Shown in pieces: positions 43,055 through 52,470 of a stretch of DNA of 64,000 nt (position 1 is the stretch's first letter; the number at the start of each line of letters is the position of its first letter). The DNA is from Nitrosomonas sp. Nm34. GTDB lineage: Bacteria > Pseudomonadota > Gammaproteobacteria > Burkholderiales > Nitrosomonadaceae. Where the stretch lies: the NCBI RefSeq assembly GCF_900113925.1, contig NZ_FORD01000005.1, positions 1 through 64,000 of the forward strand, written 5' to 3'. The notes under the pieces were generated by a model. The model worked only from the letters and a program-made list of their open reading frames with translations. It had not been told where the DNA came from and ran no database searches. A program made the position numbers and the translations under genes.

Positions 43055-43564
43055 ATGGCTACTGTTAATCAGTCCGAGTTTGCGAAAATTTTAGGGTACA
43101 GCCGGGCAGCTGTTACTCAATTTAAGAAAGCTGGCAGGCTCGTGATGACAGAGGATGGCTTGGTGGATGTCGAAGCTAGCAAACAAAGGATTAAGGAGAC
43201 AGCAGATCCGAACAGGGATGATGTTGTGCAGCGTCACGCTTCCGCGCGCGGTAGCAATATCGAGGATGACAGCGATACAGGACCAGGCTTCCAGGAAGCC
43301 AGGGCACTGAAAGAGCATTACCATGCGCTGCAGGCCAAGATCGATTATGAAACCAGAATAGGAGAACTGGTTGAACGTGCTGAGGTAGAGCGTGACTGGG
43401 TTGAGGTGGCAACTGTCCTGCGCACTAACCTGGAAAAAATACCCGACAGCATGGCATCTGTGCTGGCGGCTGAGACTGACTCTAGCAGGGTGCACGCAAT
43501 ATTGACTGAGCAGATTGAGAAAGTTCTGAAGAAGGCATCAGACCATATTGAAAGGCTGGCATGA
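43055..43564 (+). CDS. Terminase small subunit (Nu1-like)
   Basis: A 169-residue protein: N-terminal winged-helix MATVNQSEFAKILGYSRAAV TQFKKAGRLV, an acidic linker, then a helical domain (LQAKIDYETRIGELVERAEV, KIPDSMASVLAAETDSS). This is the Nu1/DUF1441-type packaging subunit that recognises the cos/pac site. Its stop overlaps the large subunit start (ATGA). Confidence 0.85.
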   Translation: MATVNQSEFAKILGYSRAAVTQFKKAGRLVMTEDGLVDVEASKQRIKETADPNRDDVVQRHASARGSNIEDDSDTGPGFQEARALKEHYHALQAKIDYETRIGELVERAEVERDWVEVATVLRTNLEKIPDSMASVLAAETDSSRVHAILTEQIEKVLKKASDHIERLA

Positions 43565-45477
43565 GAGAGCATAAGCAAGCATTTGCCAGGGCGATATCCC
43601 CCCGTAAGAAACTGACCGTATCGCAATGGGCCGATGCCTGCCGCATCCTGTCTGGCAAATCCTCCAGTGAGCCTGGGGAATGGCGCACATCCAGAGCTCC
43701 TTATACCAGAGAAATTATGGATTCCTTATCAGTATCCAGTCCGGTGCAACGGATTGTGCTGATGTTTTCCGCGCAGACGAGTAAAACAGAAATTGGTCTG
43801 AACTGGCTGGGTTATATCATCCATCACTCACCCGCACCGGCGCTGGTAGTGGTACCGACTTTGGAAGTGCGCAAAAGGTGGGTCAAGCAGCGATTGAATC
43901 CGATGCTGGTCGATACTCCAGTGCTGGCGGAAATATTTGATGCCAGGCGTGCGAGGGATGCCAGCAACGCAGAAGACATCAAGGATTTCCCAGGCGGAGT
44001 CATTGTGATCGGGGGAGCCAACAGTCCTGCATCGCTGTCCTCGATGCCGATCAAGTATGTAATGTGTGACGAGGTAGACCGCTTTCCCTGGGAGGCGGGT
44101 CAGGAAGGTGATCCACTGGGTTTAATTGACGAGCGTACCAAAACGTTTCCGCGCCGGAAAGTTCTGCTGGTATCTACTCCTACCATCAAAGGTGCCAGCA
44201 GGATAGAAACTGAATACCTGAAATCTGATCAGCGGCGCTATTACGTGCCGTGTCTTCATTGCCAGGAAATGCAGACGCTGAAATGGTCCAACATCCGCTG
44301 GAGCATAGATGATTTTGAGGTGAAGCATGCATGGTATGTGTGCGAGCATTGCGGGGCAGAATTTGATGAGAGTTGCAAGACCTGGATGCTGGAGCATGGC
44401 CAATGGATACCGTCCTACCCTGGACGGGAAATTCGCGGCTATACCATCAACGGTCTTTATTCCCCCGATGGGTTAGGTTTTAAATGGGTCGAGATCGTCA
44501 GGCAATGGCTGGATGCACAATCCGATCAAACCAAGCTGAAACGGTTTATTAACACCACGCTTGGCGAAACGTGGGAAGACAAAGCATCCAAGCTCGACGT
44601 GCACGACATGTTGAAGTGTCTGGAGAATGTCCCTCAGCGTTCCATTCCAAAAGGTTGCCTGGCTCTGACGGTAGGCATCGATACTCAGGATAAATGGCTG
44701 GCTGTGAAGCTGCTCGGCTGGGGAGTCGACAACCTGTGGATTATCGAATGGCACACGATTGAGGGCGATACCACCAGGCCCGAAGTATGGGATAAATTAG
44801 AAGAATACCTTAATACCCCCTTGATCAATTCATGCGGTAACGCCATCCGCATCGAAGCGGCTGCGATCGATACCCGTGGACACAGAGGTGAGCAGGTCAA
44901 GAAGTTCATTGCGCGCAAAACATTGAAGGTACCTGTCTATGCTGTACAAGGCTCGACCACCAGGCTAGGCAGGGCGATTGCTACCACGGCATCCCATCCT
45001 GAAAAAACGCACAGAGGCAAAGTCGTCAAGACTGGCTATTCTTTATGGAACGTTGGTACCGAGTATTGCAAGGATTTTATTTACGGCACCTTGGCCAGTG
45101 ATGAAAAGCTCCCTACCCATAAGCGGGTCATCCATTTTCCTGAAGGACTGACTGAAGATTATTTCAATGGGCTGCTATCGGAAATACTCGATCCGGAAAC
45201 AAATCGATACATCAAAAGAAAGGGCGTTAAGCACCAACGCAATGAACCGCTCGACACGCTGGTTTATGCCTGGGCGATCGGTCATCACAACCGGGTCAGA
45301 ATAGGCATGACTGCGCGCGGAGAATTCGATCCAGGCTATTGGACACGAAGAGAAGCCATCCTTGAAAACCCATCGCTTTTTACTTTCGAGCATCAAGATG
45401 CCGATAAGGTAGGGGCAATACCCAAACCCATACCAGAATCAGGAGGTATCTCACTCAATGGCTGGAGACGTGGATGA
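43561..45477 (+). CDS. Terminase large subunit (GpA family)
   Basis: A 638-residue packaging motor. The ATPase has SAQTSKTEIGLNWLGY (Walker A-like), VVVPTLEVRKRWVK and KYVMCDEVDRFPW (Walker B). A Cys cluster (CLHCQEM, CEHCGAEFDESC) and a nuclease domain with TVGIDTQDKWLAVKLLGWG and AAIDTRGHRGEQV follow. Lambda gpA type, full length. Starts the late operon and is coupled to the small subunit. Confidence 0.95.
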   Translation: MREHKQAFARAISPRKKLTVSQWADACRILSGKSSSEPGEWRTSRAPYTREIMDSLSVSSPVQRIVLMFSAQTSKTEIGLNWLGYIIHHSPAPALVVVPTLEVRKRWVKQRLNPMLVDTPVLAEIFDARRARDASNAEDIKDFPGGVIVIGGANSPASLSSMPIKYVMCDEVDRFPWEAGQEGDPLGLIDERTKTFPRRKVLLVSTPTIKGASRIETEYLKSDQRRYYVPCLHCQEMQTLKWSNIRWSIDDFEVKHAWYVCEHCGAEFDESCKTWMLEHGQWIPSYPGREIRGYTINGLYSPDGLGFKWVEIVRQWLDAQSDQTKLKRFINTTLGETWEDKASKLDVHDMLKCLENVPQRSIPKGCLALTVGIDTQDKWLAVKLLGWGVDNLWIIEWHTIEGDTTRPEVWDKLEEYLNTPLINSCGNAIRIEAAAIDTRGHRGEQVKKFIARKTLKVPVYAVQGSTTRLGRAIATTASHPEKTHRGKVVKTGYSLWNVGTEYCKDFIYGTLASDEKLPTHKRVIHFPEGLTEDYFNGLLSEILDPETNRYIKRKGVKHQRNEPLDTLVYAWAIGHHNRVRIGMTARGEFDPGYWTRREAILENPSLFTFEHQDADKVGAIPKPIPESGGISLNGWRRG

Positions 45478-45758
45478 TTGAAGAGAAAGATATCGTCGAG
45501 GATATTTTCTCTCAAATCAGAGAGATTATGGGCAACCAGTTTCATGGCGAGGTATTCATTAAACTCAATCAAATTGAAGCGAGAGTGCGCCAGAAGTGGG
45601 GCGGGACTGAACCGTATATTCCAAAAAACAGGGAAAAAAAGAAGGCAAAGGAGAAGGCGGCAAATGATTTGAAAAATGGAGTGCCTCCTAAAGAGGTTAT
45701 CAAGTCTACAGGTATTAGTAGAACAGAAGTTTATCGTTTATTGAATCGCAATAGATAA
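45474..45758 (+). CDS. Phage protein with C-terminal helix-turn-helix
   Basis: A 94-residue protein. The N-terminal helices (DIVEDIFSQIREIMGNQFHG) and the GVPPKEVIKSTGISRTEVYR LLNR tail resemble a Mor/Hin-type HTH. ATGA overlap with the terminase. A late regulator or packaging helper; not certain. Confidence 0.6.
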   Translation: MIEEKDIVEDIFSQIREIMGNQFHGEVFIKLNQIEARVRQKWGGTEPYIPKNREKKKAKEKAANDLKNGVPPKEVIKSTGISRTEVYRLLNRNR

Positions 45759-45767
45759 GGGGTAATC

Positions 45768-45995
45768 ATGGCAGGAATAACACTTGAGCAGGCAGAGGCT
45801 GAGCTTGATAGGTGGATGGAAGCAAACAAAAAAGTTGCTTCTGGACAATCCTATGAAATAGATGGGCGAAGGCTCGATAGGGTTAATGCAAAGGAAATCA
45901 GGGAACAGATAACCTACTGGAATGGTATGGTAAAAGACTTGTCAGTCAAAGCCAGAGGAAGAAGCAGATCAGCAAACGTGAGTCCAGGATGGTGA
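45768..45995 (+). CDS. Head-tail joining protein (gpW/DUF6148-like)
   Basis: A 75-residue protein: MAGITLEQAEAELDRWMEAN KKVASGQSYEIDGRRLDRVN..., the small gpW-type adaptor between head and tail. Placed before portal as in lambda. GGGGTAATC precedes the ATG. Confidence 0.75.
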   Translation: MAGITLEQAEAELDRWMEANKKVASGQSYEIDGRRLDRVNAKEIREQITYWNGMVKDLSVKARGRSRSANVSPGW

Positions 45996-45999
45996 TGAA

Positions 46000-47583
46000 A
46001 TGAAAAATCTTCCTAAGATGAATTTTTTAGATCGAGCAATCGCGGTCATTGCTCCCGGCACCGCTTTAAACAGGATAAGAAATCGAACAGCTTTGGCGCT
46101 TTCCGGATCCTATACTGGAGGCTCAAGAAGCAGGGCGTCGATGAGAAACTGGAATCCATACGCAGGCGACGCAAACAGTGACATTATTTATGATCTGGAA
46201 ATATTGAGAGCGAGGTCAAGAGATCTTGCGCGCAATGCTCCTATTGGTGGGGCTGCTATTAACTCGGTCGTCACTAATGTGATTGGCACCGGGCTATCGA
46301 TGCAGTCAAATCCGGACACTAGGTTTCTTGGAATGACTGATGAGCAGGCTAACGAATTTAAGCGAGAGGTCGAAGCGGAGTGGTCTATCTGGTGTAGTAG
46401 CACTGAGTGCGACGTTTCGCGCAACATGAATTTCTATGGATTGCAGGGACTGGCTTTACGATCCATGCTGGAGTCAGGTGACGTGCTGGTATTAACCCCT
46501 GCCATCGCCAAGAAAAACAATCCTTACAGGCTGGCTATCCAGTTGATAGAATCGGACAGGATCAGCAATAAGGGCTATGCAGCCGATACCGATACTAAAT
46601 TTGCTGGCGTTACTCTGGACAGTAACGGTGCGGCTATTAAATACGACATAGCAAAAAAACATCCGGGATCTTTATTAAGAGGGGGAAATGAATGGATTGA
46701 GGTGGACGCATTTGGACAGGATGGGCGAATAAATGCAATACATCTTTTGGACAAGACCAGACCGGGCCAGGTGCGTGGTGTTCCATTTCTTGCGCCAGTG
46801 ATTGAGCAGCTCAAACAATTGTCTAGATACGCCGAGGCTGAGTTGCAGGCGGCAGTAGTGTCTGCCGCGCTTGCTATCTTCGTTAAGATGGATACGGACG
46901 CTTTTGAGAGTTTGTTTCAAGAAGACGCAAAACAGAGCTACATTAAAAATGCTGCTGGATGGGACGGTTCTCTCAATTTCACCATGGATGATTCAGGCAA
47001 GGTGATTAACCTGTTGCCCGGTGAGGACGTTTTATCTCCTGATTTAGGCAGGCCGAATGCAAACTTTGATCCTTTCTTTCTGGCGATGCTGAAACAAATA
47101 GGGCCAGTGTTAGAGATTCCGTTTGAGGTTTTAACCAAGCATTTCTCGGCCAGCTACTCTGCAAGCAGGGCTGCGCTATTGGATTTCTGGCGGATAGTCA
47201 GGAGACGCCGCGATTTTATGGCAACCTATTTTTGCGAACCGATCAAAGAGCTATGGTTCGAGGAGGCGGTATCATCAGGCAGAATCGCAGCTCCTGGCTT
47301 CTTTGCAGATATTAGAATCAGGCAGGCATATACTCGGGTTACGTGGGTAGGAGATGGCCCTGGCAGCATTGATCCATTGAAAGAAGTAAGCGCAGCTGAA
47401 AAGCGTATTGCAGTTGGCATCAGTACCAGAGAAAAGGAAACGGCTTCTTATGATGGGGGAGATTATGAATCCAACATTGAGCAGCTTGGCAAAGAGAAAA
47501 AGCTGATGGAAGCAGCTGGATTATCTACAGAATCAAAGGCAGTGGACACAGGATCGCTTGTTACTTCACCTGAGCAAACCTGA
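46000..47583 (+). CDS. Portal protein (lambda gpB family)
   Basis: A 527-residue portal forming the dodecameric DNA channel. Recognisable GGAAINSVVTNVIGTGLSMQ, QLIESDRISN, GQVRGVPFLAPVIEQLKQLS and LTKHFSASYSASRAALLDFW. Follows gpW-like gene by 4 nt. Confidence 0.92.
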   Translation: MKNLPKMNFLDRAIAVIAPGTALNRIRNRTALALSGSYTGGSRSRASMRNWNPYAGDANSDIIYDLEILRARSRDLARNAPIGGAAINSVVTNVIGTGLSMQSNPDTRFLGMTDEQANEFKREVEAEWSIWCSSTECDVSRNMNFYGLQGLALRSMLESGDVLVLTPAIAKKNNPYRLAIQLIESDRISNKGYAADTDTKFAGVTLDSNGAAIKYDIAKKHPGSLLRGGNEWIEVDAFGQDGRINAIHLLDKTRPGQVRGVPFLAPVIEQLKQLSRYAEAELQAAVVSAALAIFVKMDTDAFESLFQEDAKQSYIKNAAGWDGSLNFTMDDSGKVINLLPGEDVLSPDLGRPNANFDPFFLAMLKQIGPVLEIPFEVLTKHFSASYSASRAALLDFWRIVRRRRDFMATYFCEPIKELWFEEAVSSGRIAAPGFFADIRIRQAYTRVTWVGDGPGSIDPLKEVSAAEKRIAVGISTREKETASYDGGDYESNIEQLGKEKKLMEAAGLSTESKAVDTGSLVTSPEQT

Positions 47584-47595
47584 ATATCATAAAAA

Positions 47596-47621
47596 GTCCC
47601 ATTTTCCCCTAAAAATGGGAC
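47596..47621 (+). promoter_or_regulatory. Hairpin after the portal gene
   Basis: GTCCCATTTT (47596-47605) pairs with AAAATGGGAC (47612-47621) around a 6-nt loop. No T-run follows, so it may be an mRNA processing or stability element rather than a terminator. Confidence 0.55.
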
Positions 47622-47638
47622 AGTCATATCTATAAAGT

Positions 47639-47666
47639 ATAAGCCAGTTTATAGGACTGGCTTATG
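47639..47666 (+). promoter_or_regulatory. Hairpin sequestering the capsid-protease start codon
   Basis: ATAAGCCAGT (47639-47648) pairs perfectly with ACTGGCTTAT (47656-47665). The ATG begins at 47664 inside the 3' arm and the loop TTATAGG exposes a weak AGG ribosome site. Confidence 0.65.
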
Positions 47667-49013
47667 CAAATCACAGATGTACTGACTAGCCCTTGGGCTA
47701 TCGTTCCCGAAAAATTACTTGAAATACATGCAATCTATGATGCTCGCGTGAAAGGTGAGCGCATAGACCTTGCGGCTGTGGAAGCTCGCATAGGGAAACC
47801 GTTAGCCAACGAAAGTCAGGGCTATCAAGTTAGTAACGGCGTGGCAGTCATCCCCATTCATGGCGTCATCGCCAAGAAAATGAATATGTTCGATGCCATA
47901 TCCGGCGGTGTATCTACTCAATTAGTAGCACGGGATATTCGGGCAGCGGTTGATGATCCTGCCGTCAAGTCAATTCTCCTGCATATCGATTCACCAGGTG
48001 GAACAGTGGATGGTACGCAAACTCTGGCAAATCTGATTAAAGAGGCTTCAACGATTAAGCCGGTTATGACGTTTGCTGATGGCGTCATGGCGAGCGCGGC
48101 TTATTGGATCGGCTCTGCTGCCTCTGAAATTGTTTCATCTGGAGATACGACTCAGATCGGATCAATAGGTGTCGTCACTACCCATAAGGATATTTCCAAA
48201 GCCGAAGAACAGCGCGGCGTCAAAACTACAGAGATAAGCGCGGGTAAATATAAGCGCATTGCAAGTCAATTTTCCCCGCTTTCAGAAGAAGCTCAGGCCC
48301 ACCTGCAAGACCAAGTGGATCAGCTCTACACCATATTTGTTGATTCTGTTGCAGAGAATAGAGGGATGTCGTCTGACGTTGTGCTGGAGCAAATGGCGGA
48401 CGGGCGCGTATTTCTGAGTAAAGAGGCGCTTAAGCGCGGAATGATCGATCACATAGCAACCTTTGAACAAACGATTACTAACATGCAAAACGGAGTATGG
48501 CCAATGAATCAAGAGGTAACGAATCAACCAGCGGCAACAAGCGCAACCAATGCGCCGGTTGCAAACAAGCCGGTAAGCATTGATGAGATTAAAGCCGCGT
48601 ATCCAGAAATCTCCCAGGCACTGATTAACGAAGGCGCGGAAAAAGAACGAGCTCGTATCAAATCCTGTGAAGAAGCCAGTATGCGCGGCTATGAAAATTT
48701 GGTGGCAAGCATGAAATTCGATGGCAAGTCTACCGGCGAAACCATAGCACTTGCAATCGTTCGGGAAGAACAAAAAATCCGCAACGATAAGAATGCGGCC
48801 TTTGTCTCCAATGCACCACAGCCAGTTAAATCAGATCCTGTGAATGCACTGGAAAAACCAAAAGACGAGGCAAAGGACAAAGTGAACGATCAATCATTGC
48901 CGCTTGAAGAACGCGCTAAAGCAGCATGGGATAGCGATGCAAGCTTGCGTGCTGAGTTCAGTTCATTCGGCTCCTATCTATCATTCGTTGAAGCAAATGG
49001 AGGAAAGCTGTAA
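47664..49013 (+). CDS. Capsid maturation protease, S49 family, with fused scaffold
   Basis: A 449-residue protein of the lambda gpC type. The ClpP/crotonase-like fold (about 45-250) has HIDSPGGTVDGTQTL, the nucleophile in GVMASAAYWIGSAA and Lys in SAGKYKRIASQF. The last ~170 residues are disordered and helical (LINEGAEKERARIKSCEEAS), the scaffold part. An internal ATG at 48504 with GGAG could make that part alone, as lambda Nu3. The real start lies in a 10-bp hairpin. Confidence 0.9.
   Translation: MQITDVLTSPWAIVPEKLLEIHAIYDARVKGERIDLAAVEARIGKPLANESQGYQVSNGVAVIPIHGVIAKKMNMFDAISGGVSTQLVARDIRAAVDDPAVKSILLHIDSPGGTVDGTQTLANLIKEASTIKPVMTFADGVMASAAYWIGSAASEIVSSGDTTQIGSIGVVTTHKDISKAEEQRGVKTTEISAGKYKRIASQFSPLSEEAQAHLQDQVDQLYTIFVDSVAENRGMSSDVVLEQMADGRVFLSKEALKRGMIDHIATFEQTITNMQNGVWPMNQEVTNQPAATSATNAPVANKPVSIDEIKAAYPEISQALINEGAEKERARIKSCEEASMRGYENLVASMKFDGKSTGETIALAIVREEQKIRNDKNAAFVSNAPQPVKSDPVNALEKPKDEAKDKVNDQSLPLEERAKAAWDSDASLRAEFSSFGSYLSFVEANGGKL
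48504..49013 (+). CDS. Nested scaffold protein from internal start (Nu3-like)
   Basis: In frame with the protease gene, ATG 48504 (MNQEVTNQPAATS...) is preceded at 8 nt by GGAG (48492-48495). It would yield a 169-residue Ala/Glu/Lys-rich scaffold equal to the protease C-terminus, as in lambda C/Nu3. Inferred from layout; no separate evidence of translation. Confidence 0.6.
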   Translation: MNQEVTNQPAATSATNAPVANKPVSIDEIKAAYPEISQALINEGAEKERARIKSCEEASMRGYENLVASMKFDGKSTGETIALAIVREEQKIRNDKNAAFVSNAPQPVKSDPVNALEKPKDEAKDKVNDQSLPLEERAKAAWDSDASLRAEFSSFGSYLSFVEANGGKL

Positions 49014-49552
49014 TGACAACCCTGGCCAAAGACCAACCACGAGATTTCTTGAAAGGTGATTTCCACGATTATCCGGTGATTGCATCGGACATTATTTATC
49101 AAGGTGCGGCAGTAGGAGATAACGGCTCAGGCTATGCAAGACCTTTACAGGCCGGTGATCCTTTCCGTGGCTTTGCTGATTATCGTGCTGACAATGCAGC
49201 TGGTGGGGCGGGTGATGTTTATGTTCGTTGCCGCACTCGTGGAAAGATCAGATTATCAATCTCCAGCCTGGCAATTACTGACGTGGGCAAAGATGTGTTC
49301 GCGTCAGATGATGACACATTCACTTTGACGCAGGGCACTAATACACGCATTGGTTATGTTTCCTCCTGGGTATCTAGTGGCGTCGGCATCGTGGAATTTA
49401 ATGTGACGGAAGGTGTGCTGACTGAACTGACGGATAACTCCACAGGCACAGCCTCGGACACGATTGCTGCGATTACTGATGCTGCGACTAAAAATGCGGT
49501 TGCCTCACTTGCCGCAAAGGTGAACTCGCTCATTCGTAGATTAGGCAATTAA
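49013..49552 (+). CDS. Head decoration protein
   Basis: A 179-residue protein: DFLKGDFHDYPVIASDIIYQ GAAVGDNGSGYARPL, DVYVRCRTRGKIRLSISS, ending in a coiled Ala-rich C-terminus. This is the DUF2190/gpD-like stabiliser position between protease and capsid. The start overlaps the protease stop. Confidence 0.75.
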   Translation: MTTLAKDQPRDFLKGDFHDYPVIASDIIYQGAAVGDNGSGYARPLQAGDPFRGFADYRADNAAGGAGDVYVRCRTRGKIRLSISSLAITDVGKDVFASDDDTFTLTQGTNTRIGYVSSWVSSGVGIVEFNVTEGVLTELTDNSTGTASDTIAAITDAATKNAVASLAAKVNSLIRRLGN

Positions 49553-49596
49553 TCCGGCGAACCATTTTAAGTTAATTACCAGGAGAATTTAAAAGC

Positions 49597-50565
49597 ATGT
49601 CCCCAATTATTACAGAGCGTCGAGTAATCGGTGATTACTTCGAGCGGCTAAAACAAAACACTCAGAGCGCCTTAGTTGAATCTATTTGCACCCCTGTCAT
49701 GACTTCTGATCAGGATAGCGAAGAATATGCGTGGATTGGTATGGTGCCAAGCATGGTAGAGCAGCGCGGTGAGAAACAGTTCGGTCAACTGCGTGATATT
49801 GCCTGGGCTGTTAAAAACGTGAAATATCAAAACGGTCTTTTAATTCCTGAGAAGCATCTTCTCTATGACAAGACCGGCCAGGTTCAAATTCGCGTTAATG
49901 AATTCGCTGATGCAACCACTAAGCACTGGTGGGTATTGGTTGCGGCTTTGATTATTGCTGGTGAATCAAGCGTGTGCTATGACGAGCAATATTTCTTCGA
50001 CACTGATCACAGTGAAGGCAGTTCAGGAGTACAAAGCAATTCTATTACTCACAAAGTAGCTAAGACTACTGAGCCAACCGCAACAGAAATGATTGACGCC
50101 ATTCTTAGCGGCGTGGAAGCAATGATTGGATTCAAGGATGACCGTGGCGAATTCGTCAATGAAGACCTTAACGAGTTCATTATCCTGACCGGAAAAAGCT
50201 TCGTGAAAAGTGGCTTGAAAGCTTTGAGCCAGTCTCAAATCGCAAAAGACAACGGCAGCGAATCAAACATTCTGATTGAGCAGGACTCATTCCGATTCCG
50301 TGTTGTTGCAAGCCCACGTATCAGCTGGACTGATCGCTTTGCATTAATCACACCCCAAGGCACACAGAAACCTTTCATTCGTCAGCAACGAGTTCCGAAT
50401 CAAAATGGCACCGGCTTTAACTCTGATGGAATCAGATTGCGTACATGGTGGACTGATTCCGAATACTGCCGTGATCACGATGAAGTCAAGGTATCCGTAG
50501 AGACTGAGCGTGCGGCTGCATATGGTGACTGGAAAAAAGCCTGCTTGGTGACGTTGACTCTTTAA
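49597..50565 (+). CDS. Major capsid protein (Mu gpT-like)
   Basis: A 322-residue capsid protein. The N-terminal helix GDYFERLKQNTQSALVESIC and the motif YFFDTDHSEGSSGVQSNSI are typical of the Mu-like prophage major head subunit gpT. HK97 fold expected. AGGAGAATT precedes the ATG. Combined with lambda-type portal/protease, the head module is mosaic. Confidence 0.9.
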   Translation: MSPIITERRVIGDYFERLKQNTQSALVESICTPVMTSDQDSEEYAWIGMVPSMVEQRGEKQFGQLRDIAWAVKNVKYQNGLLIPEKHLLYDKTGQVQIRVNEFADATTKHWWVLVAALIIAGESSVCYDEQYFFDTDHSEGSSGVQSNSITHKVAKTTEPTATEMIDAILSGVEAMIGFKDDRGEFVNEDLNEFIILTGKSFVKSGLKALSQSQIAKDNGSESNILIEQDSFRFRVVASPRISWTDRFALITPQGTQKPFIRQQRVPNQNGTGFNSDGIRLRTWWTDSEYCRDHDEVKVSVETERAAAYGDWKKACLVTLTL

Positions 50566-50617
50566 GCGGAAGCATTAGCCAGGCAAGCATATAAACCTAT
50601 TTAACAGGAATCACCAT

Positions 50618-51217
50618 ATGAATAAATTAGTAATCACAGGAATGGTGGCGCATATAAATGCTGGCACCACTATTGGCTTGCATCCTGCTCAGGCAAAGGC
50701 AAGAGCGCATAGTCTCAAGCCCATTGCTGACGGTGTTTATGAAGTCATAACCAGAATCCAATTCAAGCGCGGTGAAATCATCGAGCTTGGCATTGACCTT
50801 CCTCGTAACCTGGCTGATCAGATGGAATCTGTGGACACACTGGAAACCTATGAAAGAGAGCTTGGGCCAAGCGAGGAAGAAATTCAGGCTGAGAAAGAGC
50901 GTGCGGAAAAGGAAAAGGCTGAGGCTGCGGCTAAAGAGCTGGCTGAAAAAGAACGGGATGAGGCTGAGCTAAAAGCTAAAGAGGAAGCTGAACTCAAAGC
51001 CGAAGCTGAGGCTGAGCGTAAAGCTAAGGAAGAGGAAGAACTCAAGGCCAAGCAAGAGTCTGAGCTGAAAGCAAAGCTGGAAGCTGACGAGGAAGCACGC
51101 CGCAAAGCTGCTAACGATGAAATGTTACAAAACATTAAAGCGCGGAATCAGGCAAAGCAAGAAGCTGAGCTAGAAGAAAAGGCAGAAGAAAAAAAGCAGG
51201 CATCAAAGCGTAAATAA
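50618..51217 (+). CDS. Long-coiled-coil phage protein
   Basis: A 199-residue protein. A short N-terminal globular part (about 1-85) is followed by an unbroken Glu/Ala/Lys coiled coil (about 85-195) made of EAELKAK-type repeats. ACAGGAATC precedes the ATG. Located between capsid and head-tail joining genes. Possibly a head-tail connector or fibre-like protein; function unknown. Confidence 0.6.
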   Translation: MNKLVITGMVAHINAGTTIGLHPAQAKARAHSLKPIADGVYEVITRIQFKRGEIIELGIDLPRNLADQMESVDTLETYERELGPSEEEIQAEKERAEKEKAEAAAKELAEKERDEAELKAKEEAELKAEAEAERKAKEEEELKAKQESELKAKLEADEEARRKAANDEMLQNIKARNQAKQEAELEEKAEEKKQASKRK

Positions 51218-51222
51218 ATAGC

Positions 51223-51519
51223 ATGGCCTTCGAGGAAGATTTAAGCCTATTCATTAACGAGGATACCCCTGGCTATACGGTGGCGACAATCCAGGGGCAG
51301 CAAGTAGGGGGCATCTTTCGCAATGGATATGCTGAGGCTGGAATGATCGGGACCAGCAATCCGTCATTTCTGTGCATAACGGAGCAGGTTAGCGAACTGA
51401 TTACTAATCATGAGAATGGCGTGGCTAACGAGATCATCATTAAAGGTATCAGCTACTACGCGCAAGAAGCAGAGCATAGTGGTGATGGATTAACCAGGCT
51501 GCATCTCAGGAAGCTTTGA
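51223..51519 (+). CDS. Head-tail joining protein, FII-like
   Basis: A 98-residue beta-rich protein: GYTVATIQGQQVGGIFRNGY, GLTRLHLRKL at the end. Size, composition and position match lambda gpFII-type connectors. Confidence 0.6.
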   Translation: MAFEEDLSLFINEDTPGYTVATIQGQQVGGIFRNGYAEAGMIGTSNPSFLCITEQVSELITNHENGVANEIIIKGISYYAQEAEHSGDGLTRLHLRKL

Positions 51520-51521
51520 CG

Positions 51522-51947
51522 ATGGCGCATATCAGGCAACAACTGAGAGACAAGGCAAGGGTGATTGTGCAGGCTGCAATCAATCGGCCTGTCTATGGCA
51601 ACAGAGCACATCAGATAGACGATGCCAGGCTTCCTTGTGCTGTGATCTTTACTGATCGTGACGCGAACGAAAGGGTTAACTTGTCGAGCATTGGCAAGAA
51701 AGTCTACATGACGATTCAAGTGTATTCGATAGCCAACCCTATCAAAGAAGCTGATGACTCGCTGGATGATCTCTGTGTTGCTATCGAGAATGCGTTCAAT
51801 GCAGACACGACCATAAACGCTACCGACTTCTTCCTCGTTTCCACCTCGATTGATTTATTCGATGAAGGGGAGCGGCCAATTGCTATGGCGACACTGAATT
51901 ATGAATTTGATTTTTTAGGGATAAGCAGTTCTGAGCAGTTAATTTAA
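51522..51947 (+). CDS. Tail terminator/minor tail protein (gpU-like)
   Basis: A 141-residue protein from the ATG at 51522 (AGGAAG upstream; TTG at 51516 is less likely). Pattern VNLSSIGKKVYMTIQVYSIA, DLCVAIENAFNADTT, MATLNYEFDF resembles gpU-type tail terminators. Follows the connector and precedes tail tube, as in lambda. Confidence 0.65.
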   Translation: MAHIRQQLRDKARVIVQAAINRPVYGNRAHQIDDARLPCAVIFTDRDANERVNLSSIGKKVYMTIQVYSIANPIKEADDSLDDLCVAIENAFNADTTINATDFFLVSTSIDLFDEGERPIAMATLNYEFDFLGISSSEQLI

Positions 51948-51965
51948 TTTTCATTAGGAGAAATC

Positions 51966-52424
51966 ATGTCACTTTTTAAATCTGCTGGCGCCACGTTGCA
52001 CATATCTTCTGCTACTCCAGCCTCATTTGATCAAGCTGGTTACAGTGCATTGAGCTATACCAAAGTTGGGCAAATTGAATCCATTGGTGATTTCGGACGC
52101 GAGCGTGAGATAAATAAATTTGTTCCACTCGATACTGGCATAGCCATGAAGGTAGTCGGCTCAGCTGATGCCGGTGCACCTGATATCGTGGTTGCACTGG
52201 ATACGGATGACGCAGGCCAGATCATGATGAAGGCTGCATCGCGTTCTGATAATGCCTACTCAGTCAAGATCACTACTAAGCAAGGTGATATTTACTACAT
52301 GCAGGTTTTCGTCAAGAAATGGAAGGTGCAAATCGGTGATGGCAACGCAATCACCAAAGCCTCTACAGCCCTTGAGATAGACAGCCAGCAAGGCGGCACT
52401 GATGTGGTAGAAGTTCTGGCTTAA
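51966..52424 (+). CDS. Major tail tube protein
   Basis: A 152-residue protein: LFKSAGATLHISSATPASFD, YTKVGQIESIGDFGREREIN, GDIYYMQVFVKKWKVQIGDG, matching siphovirus tail tube proteins of the gpV type. AGGAG precedes the ATG. Confidence 0.85.
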   Translation: MSLFKSAGATLHISSATPASFDQAGYSALSYTKVGQIESIGDFGREREINKFVPLDTGIAMKVVGSADAGAPDIVVALDTDDAGQIMMKAASRSDNAYSVKITTKQGDIYYMQVFVKKWKVQIGDGNAITKASTALEIDSQQGGTDVVEVLA

Positions 52425-52470
52425 TTAACTTCGCATACAAACAAATAAAACAATCAGGAGTTAATAAACA

